DNA from: Gammaproteobacteria bacterium
GTDB taxonomy: Bacteria; Pseudomonadota; Gammaproteobacteria; UBA1113
DNA: 52,284 nt
Direction: 5' to 3'
NCBI GenBank assembly: GCA_021773295.1
Contig: JAJFKI010000064.1
Coordinates: forward strand, 1 to 52,284
Below are positions 35,822 to 45,027 of the stretch, piece after piece (position 1 is the stretch's first letter; the number at the start of each line of letters is the position of its first letter). A program made the translations under genes and the position numbers. Below the pieces are notes generated by a model. The model saw nothing but the letters and a program-made list of their open reading frames with translations, was not told the origin of the DNA and did not search any database.

Positions 35822-38800
35822 AAAATCTGAAAATAATTCTCCACAAAATGAAGTTGAAAAGCGTCACAAGCACTTTCAAGGTGCAATAACTTTTCTTAAA
35901 AAAACGAAAATACCTGCCGATAGTAATAAAAAGCGTCTCTTTGATTTACCTTGGTATTTAGTAATTGGAGATGCTTCTGTTCAAAAAAACAAATTATTAA
36001 CAAATGCTAACTTAAAATTTCTGCTCACCAAACGCAATTCTAAAATGTACCAATCTGAGCAAAGACACTGTGATTGGTGGGCAACACGCGATGCTACTTT
36101 CCTAGATGTTAATCCACAATATTTTTACACTAAGGAAAAATCACAACAATTATGCTGGGAAAAATTTCTATCCTTGTTAGGAAAACATCACCAGCCAGCA
36201 TTGCAAGGGGTGATTGTTGCAATAAATCTTGCTGACATTGCGATGGAAGGCAAAGAAAAGCAACAATTGCTGTTTAAAACCTTAAAGTTACGTTTACAAG
36301 AAATTGAAAGTATTTTACAACAAGCCACGCCGATTTATTTTTTGTTTAATCACAGCGATTGTCTCACTGGCTTCGTGGAATACCACGATGATTTATCCCT
36401 GCATGAATTGCAAAACTCATGGGGAGTTAGTTTTAATCAAAAGCAAATCATTAGTACGCAACGAGCTGCGGATAACTTCGACATTGCTTATGATCATTTA
36501 TTATCGGATCTCAACCAAGTTTTAATCGCTAAATTACATCAACAACGTAGCTTAGAGAAACGCGCCAAAACAAAAGACTTCCCTTTACAAGTTGAAAGTT
36601 TAAAACGACCCTTAGCGATTTTCATACAAAAGATATCTCCTCTTATAACAGGCAGAAAACACTTAAAATTGCGGGGCATTTACTTTACTAGTTTAGGCAC
36701 CTATGATCAGCATGTCGATCGCTTGTTAAAGCCCTTAAAACAATCATTTGAGTTAGCCGTCCCAAGAGCAAATCAAAAAAGTCGCTCAAGAAATTATTTT
36801 ATAGCTGGAATTTTCAAAGAAGTGTTATTGCAGGATGAAAAATTATTTGCTGCTTTGCAAACTGAAAAAGTTTTTCAGAAAAAACGTTTGACGCAGCGCA
36901 TCGCCATTGGTACAGCTGCGGTGATTGTTGTTGCTGCCATTGCCAGCTGGTCCACACACTTCACCAGTAAAATGCAACGATTAAATCAAGCGGAAGCCGT
37001 ATTAGCACAGTATAAAATCCTTGAAACAACTCAGAGCTTATCAACCGTCTCTCAACAAATCACAGCTTTAAACTTACTGAGTCAAGCTAAAGATTTTTTA
37101 CAACAAGATAATTTCTACTGGTTTATCCGCTTCGATAAGCAAAAGCGCAATGACTTGGAAATAACGGCCAGCAATGCTTATCAACATAAGTTAGCGCAAT
37201 TAGTCACAACTGAGTTAGCTGAAATATTACAGCACTTAATAGCGAGCCCTCAACACGAAGCCTCGGTTTATTCAGCTTTAAAAGCTTATTTGATGTTTGA
37301 CTACCCCAGCTATTTTAATCGCGACGCAGTCATTCAATGGCTGTCACATTATATTAATCATAATCAGCGTTTAGAACCAAAGGAACGGAATTTATTATTA
37401 AAGCATATTCAGCGTTTTGCAGGCACTAATTTTGAGGATATCGCGTTAGATAAAACGTTGATTACTAAAGCGCAACAGTATTTACAACAAACCTCGCCTG
37501 AAAAATTAACCCTGGCGGTACTAGACAATGAACTTTTGAAAAATAGCACTTACATCTTATACAAAACACCTGCTAATGGCTTTAATATTCTTAAAAATAA
37601 CCAGACACTCACAGTTCCTGCACTGTACACGGAGAAATATTTCCGCCAAGTGTATGATAATTTGATTCCCGCTGCCGTTGATACCTTATACCAAGGAAAT
37701 TGGATTACCGGCATGGATAGTCGTAATGAAAACTCTGCCAGCTTAGTCAATAAAACGCGCGCTTTATATATTGCACAGTATGTACACTACTGGACGACGC
37801 TCATCAATGGCTTGCAATTAAAGCCGGTGCAAAATCTTAATGATGCACATAAATTATTGTTAGGTTTTATAACACCTAATTCTCCAATAGAACAACTACT
37901 GACGAAGATTTATCAAAACACTCACATCAATTATGAAAATTTGCCAACACCTATCAGCATTCAATTTGCACATTTAGACAATTTCATAAGCCAAAACAAT
38001 TTTGGCAAAGCTGGAAAATTACAAAAACAATTATCAGAATTAAACGCCAATATTTTTACTATCAACCAAGCCGCAAAGGTGAATGCCGCCGCTTATCGTT
38101 ACACCAAGCAATTGGTAACGAATGAAGAAACCGATCTCTTCAGTGCATTGAACAAAGAAGCGGAAAATGTACCACAACCCTTGCAGCAATGGTTACAACA
38201 AACCCTATCGACAACGACTCGTCTATTGTTGCAACAAACGGCAAAACATATTAAAGCTAGTTGGGAATCCGTCGTGATGTCTGACTATCAACCATTTATT
38301 GCGCCGTATTACCCCGTCAGTAATGACAAAACAAATCCTTTGCCCTTGGCACAGTTTAATACCTTCTATGGACCTAAAGGGAAACTTTTGAATTATTTTA
38401 CTCACTATGTTTCACCATTTACCGTAAAACAACATAATACCCTACACTGGCGTCAGCTTAATCAACAAGCGATGCCCTTGGATGATCAATTATTAAAACG
38501 CTACCAACAAGCTACGATTATTGCCAACACCATGTTTAACCCCGTAACCGCAAAATTTGGCATGGAACTCGCCATCACGCCCACCGCCTTTGGACGCAAA
38601 GTAAAAGAAATAGATATCGCCATCAATCATCAAGGTGTACAATTTACGTCAAGTAAAGAAGCACCGAGCATCTTTTACTGGCCCAATAATAATGGCAACG
38701 GAGCTATCACAATCACCTTTGTCGACAAACAAGGAAAGCAAACCACGATTTCTGAAACCGGCCCCTGGGCACTCTTTAAATTATTAGATGATGGTAAGTT

Positions 38801-38933
38801 AGAAAAATCCTCTCAAGCAACCACGGTTAACTTTACCCTCACTGCCAAAGGCAAAGCCGCCCGCTTTTCAATTATCAGCCACACAAGCCTGAACCCATTA
38901 AAGCAGTCTTTATTGAAATTAGAAAATTCATAA
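35805..38933 (+). CDS. tssM: Type VI secretion membrane protein TssM (IcmF family), N-terminally reduced
   Basis: 1042 residues, somewhat short. Residues about 20-340 hold the cytoplasmic NTPase-like region (DLPWYLVIGDASVQKNKLL, RNYFIAGIFKEVLL near 325-340), one membrane helix at about 365-385 (IAIGTAAVIVVAAIAS), then the long periplasmic domain (about 386-1042) with the conserved C-terminal beta domain (MELAITPTAFGRKVKEIDIAI, FYWPNNNGNGAITITF, GPWALFKLLDDGKL). The usual N-terminal pair of membrane helices is missing, and the Walker A is replaced (GDASVQKNK). So the protein is a TssM anchored by one helix and probably unable to bind ATP. Start overlaps tssL. Confidence 0.9.
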   Translation: MSLIIKKSENNSPQNEVEKRHKHFQGAITFLKKTKIPADSNKKRLFDLPWYLVIGDASVQKNKLLTNANLKFLLTKRNSKMYQSEQRHCDWWATRDATFLDVNPQYFYTKEKSQQLCWEKFLSLLGKHHQPALQGVIVAINLADIAMEGKEKQQLLFKTLKLRLQEIESILQQATPIYFLFNHSDCLTGFVEYHDDLSLHELQNSWGVSFNQKQIISTQRAADNFDIAYDHLLSDLNQVLIAKLHQQRSLEKRAKTKDFPLQVESLKRPLAIFIQKISPLITGRKHLKLRGIYFTSLGTYDQHVDRLLKPLKQSFELAVPRANQKSRSRNYFIAGIFKEVLLQDEKLFAALQTEKVFQKKRLTQRIAIGTAAVIVVAAIASWSTHFTSKMQRLNQAEAVLAQYKILETTQSLSTVSQQITALNLLSQAKDFLQQDNFYWFIRFDKQKRNDLEITASNAYQHKLAQLVTTELAEILQHLIASPQHEASVYSALKAYLMFDYPSYFNRDAVIQWLSHYINHNQRLEPKERNLLLKHIQRFAGTNFEDIALDKTLITKAQQYLQQTSPEKLTLAVLDNELLKNSTYILYKTPANGFNILKNNQTLTVPALYTEKYFRQVYDNLIPAAVDTLYQGNWITGMDSRNENSASLVNKTRALYIAQYVHYWTTLINGLQLKPVQNLNDAHKLLLGFITPNSPIEQLLTKIYQNTHINYENLPTPISIQFAHLDNFISQNNFGKAGKLQKQLSELNANIFTINQAAKVNAAAYRYTKQLVTNEETDLFSALNKEAENVPQPLQQWLQQTLSTTTRLLLQQTAKHIKASWESVVMSDYQPFIAPYYPVSNDKTNPLPLAQFNTFYGPKGKLLNYFTHYVSPFTVKQHNTLHWRQLNQQAMPLDDQLLKRYQQATIIANTMFNPVTAKFGMELAITPTAFGRKVKEIDIAINHQGVQFTSSKEAPSIFYWPNNNGNGAITITFVDKQGKQTTISETGPWALFKLLDDGKLEKSSQATTVNFTLTAKGKAARFSIISHTSLNPLKQSLLKLENS

Positions 38934-38981
38934 TTTCCTTTGGCGTAAAATTAATACCTATCTTCTTACACGATACCCAAC

Positions 38982-39009
38982 TTGTTAATTCTTAAAAGAA
39001 TAGTATAAT
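38982..39009 (+). promoter_or_regulatory. Promoter and candidate operator of tumE-tumA
   Basis: TTGTTA (38982-38987), 16-bp spacer, TATAAT (39004-39009). The perfect palindrome TTCTTAAAAGAA (38989-39000) fills the spacer, so a bound antitoxin would block RNA polymerase. Confidence 0.55.
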
Positions 39010-39089
39010 AATAATTAAATTAATATATTGCTTATTAAAGAATTAATTAGGTTAACTATTGCAAACCAATCATGAGGTGATATAATTAT

Positions 39090-39497
39090 ATGGATGTACA
39101 AGATTGGACACTCAATCAACTGCTTGAGCTCGACGGCATTCGGTTTGTTATCGATGAAACCTTAGGGCTTTGGGTCAAGTTTGATGTTAAGGAAGTTCAC
39201 CCAAAAACACGTAAGCAGGGGATTAAATATTCACTGACAATGCACGATGGTAAGAACTACCGACTAGTAGGCTTTGATAATGCCCATGCTATCGAATACG
39301 GCACCAAAAATAAAGTCGCCAAAAAGCGAACGTTTGATCACTGGCATTATGATCATAATGATAAGGGTACGCCCTACTTTTATGAGTCGGCCGGTAAGTT
39401 GCTAGAGGATTTTTGGAAAGAAGTTGATAAGCGAGTTAATCTACTAAAGGAGCTATATAATGAAAAAACACATAAAAGTCGGCGTCATGCCACTTGA
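39090..39497 (+). CDS. tumE: TumE-type toxin (DUF6516)
   Basis: 135 residues, ATG after GAGGTGAT. Pattern of the DUF6516/TumE family: LDGIRFVIDETLGLWVKFDVKEV, KYSLTMHDG, RLVGFDNAH and the HWHYDHNDKGTPYFYESAGKLLEDFW end. These small proteins are toxins of type II modules paired with an HTH antitoxin. Overlaps the antitoxin gene by 38 bp. Confidence 0.75.
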   Translation: MDVQDWTLNQLLELDGIRFVIDETLGLWVKFDVKEVHPKTRKQGIKYSLTMHDGKNYRLVGFDNAHAIEYGTKNKVAKKRTFDHWHYDHNDKGTPYFYESAGKLLEDFWKEVDKRVNLLKELYNEKTHKSRRHAT

Positions 39498-39840
39498 AAA
39501 ATTTAAGCAAAGAACCATCGCCATTGCCAAAGGTGACTATAAACCTGCGGCAGATGAACCTAAAATCTGGTTTAACTCCATGAAGTCTCTTGCGAATGTA
39601 TTGTCTGAAGAAAATCAGAAACTATTAAATTTGATCCTTGATAAAAAACCACAATCCGTCTCGGACTTGGTACCACTCACTGGCAGGCATGCCAATAACC
39701 TTCTAAGAACACTGCGTACATTAGAGCAATATGGCTTTGTCACACTAGAGCCCGGAGAATCAGGCAAGCGAGGCCGCGCACCACTCGTACCAAAGGTTGT
39801 CTACAATACGGCTAACATAGAAATCACTTTTGATGATTAA
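39460..39840 (+). CDS. tumA: Winged-helix antitoxin of the TumE pair (HVO_A0114-like)
   Basis: 126 residues. After a flexible basic N-terminus, residues about 45-115 form a MarR/HVO_A0114-type winged helix (LANVLSEENQKLLNLILDKK, SVSDLVPLTGRHANNLLRTL, YGFVTLEPG). It presumably binds the toxin through its N-terminal part and represses at 38989-39000. Stop is 18 bp before the long palindrome. Confidence 0.75.
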   Translation: MKKHIKVGVMPLEKFKQRTIAIAKGDYKPAADEPKIWFNSMKSLANVLSEENQKLLNLILDKKPQSVSDLVPLTGRHANNLLRTLRTLEQYGFVTLEPGESGKRGRAPLVPKVVYNTANIEITFDD

Positions 39841-39857
39841 GCTGCGCCCTAAGTTTT

Positions 39858-40024
39858 AACCTAGAAACGGCAGTTAAACGCGAACGTTTGGTGTAACAGA
39901 TTGATTTGCCTGGCGTAATAAAAAATTTCGACGTCACCTTATTGGTGATGAGACAATTTTTTATTACGCTAGGCGTATCAAGATGTTGCGCCAAAATTCG
40001 TGTCTTAACTGCCGTTTCTAGGTT
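39858..40024. repeat. 167-bp near-complete palindrome between convergent genes
   Basis: Outer arms AACCTAGAAACGGCAGTTAA and complement (39858-39877, 40005-40024) are perfect. Inner arms GGTGTAACAG... and GCGTAATAAAAAATT with its complement pair across the centre CACCTTATTGGTG. The length and design resemble the 164-bp hairpin repeats, but the sequence is unrelated. Its right end overlaps the stop of the lipoprotein gene. It lies between convergent genes and may act as a bidirectional terminator or be a member of another hairpin repeat family. Confidence 0.75.
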
Positions 40025-40656
40025 TAATGCTTATTACGCTTGGGGCCCGTATGTGCAACCACAAAGCGCGACAATTGCCCTAATACATCCGACACTGCCA
40101 TATTAGCGGCTTGCACTTGGCCATAGGCATCATCCGCTGGTGCCACAGCACTGGCGACAAAGGCATAGCTGGCGATTAAGTGTTGGTTGTAAGCATTAAT
40201 TAATTGCGCGCGTAATTTAAGATGTACCACACTCGGCTTTTGTGTGAAGTCTTGGAACAGTTCTACTAAACGTGTATCCAAACGAAAACTCATTGCTGCC
40301 GTGTAAGGCGGGGCCACTACATGAGCAAAGTGTTGTGTCTGCGTTAAGGATTGCACCATCAATGGCACTAACATGTGTGCCGGTGTATCGACCCAACGGT
40401 GTTGTGAGTAATACTGTAATTGATACGTCGTTTTCATGTAAGCCATTGCCGTGGTATTAAAGCCGGCGTCGGCCGCGGGCGTTGTTACTAAAATTGTTAA
40501 AGGTAATTTACGCGCGTGTACGGAGTCTGGATTAACATCATTCAGTAAATAGGTTTTTTGTGGTTTCACCGGCACGGGCCCAAAGCCTGAGCACGCTGCC
40601 AACATCAACATCATTATCAATAGCAGCAAGGTCCTAGTCATACTAAAACTTTTCAT
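40024..40656 (-). CDS. ABC-type transport auxiliary lipoprotein (PqiC/DUF330-like)
   Basis: 210 residues. Lipoprotein signal with lipobox L-A-A-C-S at about 19-23. Then KTYLLNDV, TILVTTPAADAGFNTTAMAY, HRWVDTPAHMLVPLMVQSL and DTRLVELFQDF, the pattern of the ABC_trans_aux family. Outer-membrane partner of an MCE transporter; last gene of the four-gene operon, one base after the MlaD-like gene. Its stop codon falls in the palindrome 39858-40024. Confidence 0.88.
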   Translation of the reverse strand: MKSFSMTRTLLLLIMMLMLAACSGFGPVPVKPQKTYLLNDVNPDSVHARKLPLTILVTTPAADAGFNTTAMAYMKTTYQLQYYSQHRWVDTPAHMLVPLMVQSLTQTQHFAHVVAPPYTAAMSFRLDTRLVELFQDFTQKPSVVHLKLRAQLINAYNQHLIASYAFVASAVAPADDAYGQVQAANMAVSDVLGQLSRFVVAHTGPKRNKH

Positions 40657-40657
40657 A

Positions 40658-41584
40658 TCACTTCTCCCCCGGACCTGGTGGTGGTGGTGTGGTGCCTCGA
40701 ATTAAGATTGATGGGTTTTGCTTTAAGTCTTGGGATACGGCTTTCAAGTTTGACATTGTCGTTGAAAAATCACCGAGCGATAACACCGCTTGTGGTAATA
40801 ATTGATTATTAAGCGTTTGCACACTGATACGCGCATCATGCAGCATCAAGTCTGCTTGTTTTCCAGCACTGGCCAATTTTACCGTTAACTGCTTCACCGA
40901 GCGTGCACTGTCTTGAATGCTACTCATGAAATCAGGTAAATTCTTACTGGCCTGTGCCGCATTTTTCATGGTGGTTTTAGTATTTGTCATAATGTTATCA
41001 AATTTCTTAGTATTATCATCTAAAGTTTTTGACACCGCTTGGATATTCACTAAAGTTTTACGAATACTCTCTGCATTTTCCGGATTTAAAATACTGGTTA
41101 AGCCATCGCTGATGTTATTTAAATTCGTAGTTAAATCATCTAAGGCTGCATCTAAACGGAATAACAAAGACGGTGAAGATGGGATCACTGGATACTTCTG
41201 CCCGGATTTTGCTTTTAAGGGTTTTGAAGTTGGTGTACCACCGGTTAATTCCACATAAGCAATGCCTGTTAAACCTTGGGAGTCTAAGACGGCGCGTGTT
41301 TCCACTGACACTGGGGTATTATCTTTTACATCTAATAATAATTTTACTTGATCAGGATGCTCATCGCGCAAATCAATGGATTTGACAAAACCCACATCAA
41401 CACCGTTATACTTCACTGGCGCACGCACGCTTAAACCCGAAACAGACTCATGCATGTAAACGACGTAGGTATTATAACTGTTAGTACGCACCCCAACAGA
41501 TAACCATAAACCAGCAACGATTAAAATCATGGTGGTGACAATGACAAACAATCCGACAACAGCATAGTTCACCTTAGACTCCAT
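40658..41584 (-). CDS. mlaD: MCE (MlaD-like) lipid-binding protein
   Basis: 308 residues. One N-terminal membrane helix (about 7-30), then an MCE domain (VSGLSVRAPVKYNGVDVGFVKSIDL) and a long helical C-terminal part (about 150-290) of the kind that builds a channel across the periplasm. Hexamers ferry phospholipids between membranes. Ends in a Pro-rich tail. Overlaps the ATPase gene by 11 bp. Confidence 0.9.
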   Translation of the reverse strand: MESKVNYAVVGLFVIVTTMILIVAGLWLSVGVRTNSYNTYVVYMHESVSGLSVRAPVKYNGVDVGFVKSIDLRDEHPDQVKLLLDVKDNTPVSVETRAVLDSQGLTGIAYVELTGGTPTSKPLKAKSGQKYPVIPSSPSLLFRLDAALDDLTTNLNNISDGLTSILNPENAESIRKTLVNIQAVSKTLDDNTKKFDNIMTNTKTTMKNAAQASKNLPDFMSSIQDSARSVKQLTVKLASAGKQADLMLHDARISVQTLNNQLLPQAVLSLGDFSTTMSNLKAVSQDLKQNPSILIRGTTPPPPGPGEK

Positions 41585-42365
41585 CAGCGCCCCCTTTTGG
41601 CATAAATACCGCTTGGTTGGCCTTAGCCCTTGGATTGTTAAAATAATTAACGATTTCAGGATGGGTGTTATTGACTAACGCTTGCATACTCTCCACTGCC
41701 AAAGCTTTCTTTTCTCCTAAGAAGGCGACTCTATCCGTGACTCGCCATAATGTATCTAAATCGTGTGTCACTATTACGATGGTTAAGTTGAGTGACTCTT
41801 GTAAACTTTTCACTAAATCATCCAAGCGACTGGCAGAACTGGGATCCAAGCCAGCCGTGGGTTCATCCAGAAATAAGATATCTGGATCCATCACAATCGC
41901 ACGCGCTAAAGCGGCTCGTTTTAGCATACCGCCACTGAGCTCAGAAGGGAACTTATGAATCGCCTCCAGAGGAAATTGTGCCATACTTATTTTCACCATG
42001 GCAATTTCTTCAATCAATTTAGGCGGTAAATGTGTCAATTCCAACAATGGAAAGCAAACATTTTGCAAAACCGTATAAGCGCTGAACATTGCGCCGGTCT
42101 GAAATAACACGCCCCAACGTTTCAATACAGTGACATCATTTTCTAAAGTGGCGTGGGTAATATCTTCTCCCAATACGTTTATCGATCCCGATTGTACTGG
42201 TAATAGGCGCAATATAGCGCGCAATAAGGTGGTTTTACCACAGCCACTACCACCAACGATGGCTATGACTTCGCCTTTATAGATGGTCATATCCAAACCA
42301 TCGTGAATTAACTCGTCATCATAACCCGTCACTAATTGTTTTATTTCGATAGCGGCCTGGGTCAT
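41574..42365 (-). CDS. mlaF: MlaF-like ABC ATPase
   Basis: 263 residues with Walker A GGSGCGKTT, signature LSGGMLKRAALARA, Walker B ILFLDEPTAGLDP and VTHDL switch. The M-x-K-R in the signature is typical of MCE-linked ATPases. Powers phospholipid movement by the inner-membrane MlaE permease. Directly follows mlaE with no gap. Confidence 0.93.
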   Translation of the reverse strand: MTQAAIEIKQLVTGYDDELIHDGLDMTIYKGEVIAIVGGSGCGKTTLLRAILRLLPVQSGSINVLGEDITHATLENDVTVLKRWGVLFQTGAMFSAYTVLQNVCFPLLELTHLPPKLIEEIAMVKISMAQFPLEAIHKFPSELSGGMLKRAALARAIVMDPDILFLDEPTAGLDPSSASRLDDLVKSLQESLNLTIVIVTHDLDTLWRVTDRVAFLGEKKALAVESMQALVNNTHPEIVNYFNNPRAKANQAVFMPKGGADGV

Positions 42366-43478
42366 TTATAAGCCCAACCATGTGTATAAAATGGAAAAAC
42401 CTGCATCCGCCACGATAATCATGAAAATACCTTGCACCACGCTGATGGTGGTTTGACGGCCAACACTTTCGGCGCTATTGGTGACACGATACCCTTGAAA
42501 ACACCCTATACTGGCAATCAAAACGGCAAATATTGGCGTTTTAATCAAACCAATCACATAGGTACTCACGCCTATCTCTGTACTAAAGCGCTTTAAAAAG
42601 TCTGCAAAGGTAATGTCTAACATGGCTTTTGACATGATCATACCGCCTAATAATGAAAACACTTCTGACATGACTGTAATCAATGGCAGGGCAATCGCTA
42701 AGCCAATCAGTTTTGGCAGCACAATTAATTGATTCGGCGATAAGCCAAAGGTTTTCAAGGCGTCTAATTCTTCATTGAGTTTCATGGTGCCAATTTGTGC
42801 GGTATAAGCAGAGCCGGTGCGGCCAGCGACGATAATGGCCGTTAATAAGGGAGAAAATTCTCTTAAAACAGACATACCGAGTAAATCAACAATATAAATG
42901 TTAGCGCCATAGGCTTGTAACTGAGTGCCAATTTGATAGGCCAAAACGATACCAATTAAAAAGGATAAGAGGGCAACAATGGGTATCGCGGCATGACCGT
43001 CCTGTTGAATCGAGTAAAAAATGGCAGGCCAGCGAATCAGTTTAGGCTGCTTTAACCAATAGGTAAACGCCAGCCAAAGCTCACCTACGAACTTAATATA
43101 ATCTTTGATTTGTCTAAAGTTTGTCATCGCTTGTTTACCGACGATGACTAAGGATGAATCATGTTGTGGAATGATTTTACTAATATTGGCTTCGTTCTTT
43201 TGAACTAATTGTAATAAATTTTGAAATTTGTCTTTGATGCCGGCAAACACCACGTGTAAGCCTTGCGCTTGGCAGTGTACAATAAATTGTTGGACTTGCC
43301 AGGCACCGACGGTGTCTAAATCGTCAACAGCAGTGAAGTTTAAGATTAAATGACCTTCGTGGGGGAGGCTTAAAGCGCGTAATTCCCTTGAAATAGTGTC
43401 GCCTTGCGGGCGCGTTAGATAACCTGCCAGGGTGACTTGGTCGTCGGATTGGGTGATGTGTAGTGGTTTTTTTGCCAT
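42366..43478 (-). CDS. mlaE: MlaE-like permease with N-terminal STAS domain
   Basis: 370 residues. Residues about 1-100 are a STAS domain (LILNFTAVDDLDTVGAWQVQ), equivalent to the separate MlaB of E. coli, fused here. Residues about 120-370 are the MlaE permease (LLGMSVLREFSPLLTAIIVAGRTGSAYTAQIG split near 205-235, KLNEELDALKTFG). First gene of the operon. Such STAS-MlaE fusions are common outside enterics; the system maintains outer-membrane asymmetry or imports lipids. Confidence 0.93.
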   Translation of the reverse strand: MAKKPLHITQSDDQVTLAGYLTRPQGDTISRELRALSLPHEGHLILNFTAVDDLDTVGAWQVQQFIVHCQAQGLHVVFAGIKDKFQNLLQLVQKNEANISKIIPQHDSSLVIVGKQAMTNFRQIKDYIKFVGELWLAFTYWLKQPKLIRWPAIFYSIQQDGHAAIPIVALLSFLIGIVLAYQIGTQLQAYGANIYIVDLLGMSVLREFSPLLTAIIVAGRTGSAYTAQIGTMKLNEELDALKTFGLSPNQLIVLPKLIGLAIALPLITVMSEVFSLLGGMIMSKAMLDITFADFLKRFSTEIGVSTYVIGLIKTPIFAVLIASIGCFQGYRVTNSAESVGRQTTISVVQGIFMIIVADAGFSILYTWLGL

Positions 43479-43585
43479 GTTGTATTTTAACCTGAAAAGA
43501 ATCGTGGTGCATAGGTTAATTAATTATTAGGGTTGGGGTAGCTGTGTGTTTGTTTTAGCTTTGTGCGATGGCAGAATTTACCGTG

Positions 43586-43640
43586 GGAAGGGGCAAAAAG
43601 CAACCGCCTAAATCTCGCATTTTGGAGTGCGATCGGTATA
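43586..43640 (+). repeat. Right half of the hairpin repeat (solo arm)
   Basis: GGGGCAAAAAGCAACCGCCT then AAATCTCGCATTTTGGAGTG and GGTATA match the right half of copies A and C. No matching left half precedes it, so it is a half element between the mlaE start and the effector-like gene. Confidence 0.75.
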
Positions 43641-43703
43641 GTAGTGGGAAATAAGTATTACCGAGTTACTGCGTGTCTGAAGGATTAGGCTCTATCTGAC
43701 GCC

Positions 43704-44954
43704 TCAGGAAGTGGAAGTTCGGCCTTGGCCTGGACCTGGGCTTGTATCTTCTTCATCCATAGACTCTCTTGTAGAAATTGGGGCAAACTTAATCGTTCCT
43801 TTTGCTGAAGCTTCTAGCAATGGGTCAGCTTTTTTGGGGTCATTAACTTGGTTCAGCGGTATGTCTGTATCAGGTACTGGTTTGGGGTGAGTAGGAACAT
43901 TTATGTCCACGGTGTTTGAAGATGCTGGTTTGGGAGAGTTCAGCTGAGACGGTTCTGTTACTGGTGTGGGTGTCGTAGAAGACTCTCTGTCTATGTCCAT
44001 GGCGTCTGTGGCTGTGGAACTACCAGCGACTGGTTTAGGAGCAATCTCACTTGCAGTGAGTGTGACAGATCCTGCCTCGGATCCGGGTTGTGTTGGACCG
44101 CCTGCGCCTAGAAGAGGTGTGTCGCCAAATTGACCGGGATAATTAACTTGTAGCGTATGAATAAATTTGTTTATTTCTACGATGTCACTTTGTTCAAACA
44201 ACTTCGTTGTTGAATTACCCTCTGTCACATCTAATGCTAAAGCCGCTCCGACAAAGTCATCATAGGTGACTATGTCAGATGAGTTAGGATCAGCTGGTAT
44301 AAGCTTTTCTACCAAGTTGAGTAATGCGCTTGTTTGTTCTTCTGTTAAATTTGAAGCATAAGCACGTACTCTGCCTTCGGCTGTAGCAGGATCAAAGGTT
44401 ATGCCTGTGCCATCAGAGCCAGATGTTAAACGTGCGCCAAGATCGTCTGTGCTACCTGCTTCATCGCTTGCAGTGTTACGGTCTTTTATCCAGCTTTTGA
44501 TCGTGGAAATCAAGTTGAAACGTTGATTTGGTTTCATTGTTAGAGCAATCCAGATGAAAGCGGCGATGCCACCTAGGAACGTTGGCACTTCCGCATGATT
44601 GATGCCTAACTCCAGAAAGTCCCAAGGTGATTTATCTTTCGCCGCGTTCTCTAAAGCACCCGCAGCCGCTTCTTCTTCTGGATCTGATTCTTCGTTTGAG
44701 GTGAGAGGTGATGTCCTTGACCCTGGCCCGGTACCTGCAGCTGCTGCAGCTCGCTCAGCGGCTTCTTTCTTAATTTTCAACTGGTTGTTCATGTTTTGAA
44801 CGTCTCGCAGGAGATCTGCACCGTGAGACTTGGTATCTTCACTCCCCATAAGGCCAGCTGCCTCACGGTGTAATTTGTTTAACTCTTGCTGCGCTTTAGT
44901 AAACTCTCCACTATTTATGTAGCCTTGGATCTCTTCTTTATTACTTTCATTCAT
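43704..44954 (-). CDS. Effector-like protein with one membrane segment and disordered tail
   Basis: 416 residues, no signal peptide. Residues 1-75 are helical and charged, a TPR-like helix pair at the start (IQGYINSGEFTKAQQELNKLHREAAGL). One hydrophobic helix near 126-142 (FLGGIAAFIWIALTM). Residues about 200-275 include an acidic helical region (NLTEEQTSALLNLVEKLIP). The last 140 residues are rich in Pro, Ser, Thr, Asp and look disordered, with Glu and Ser near the C-terminus. No known family; the layout fits translocated effectors of intracellular Legionellales, but that is inference. Confidence 0.65.
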   Translation of the reverse strand: MNESNKEEIQGYINSGEFTKAQQELNKLHREAAGLMGSEDTKSHGADLLRDVQNMNNQLKIKKEAAERAAAAAGTGPGSRTSPLTSNEESDPEEEAAAGALENAAKDKSPWDFLELGINHAEVPTFLGGIAAFIWIALTMKPNQRFNLISTIKSWIKDRNTASDEAGSTDDLGARLTSGSDGTGITFDPATAEGRVRAYASNLTEEQTSALLNLVEKLIPADPNSSDIVTYDDFVGAALALDVTEGNSTTKLFEQSDIVEINKFIHTLQVNYPGQFGDTPLLGAGGPTQPGSEAGSVTLTASEIAPKPVAGSSTATDAMDIDRESSTTPTPVTEPSQLNSPKPASSNTVDINVPTHPKPVPDTDIPLNQVNDPKKADPLLEASAKGTIKFAPISTRESMDEEDTSPGPGQGRTSTS

Positions 44955-45027
44955 AAAAACTCTCTCCCAATAAATTACCCTAAAGAATAGCAGTTAAAGC
45001 TTAACAAAACCTTAGCCACTCTATACC

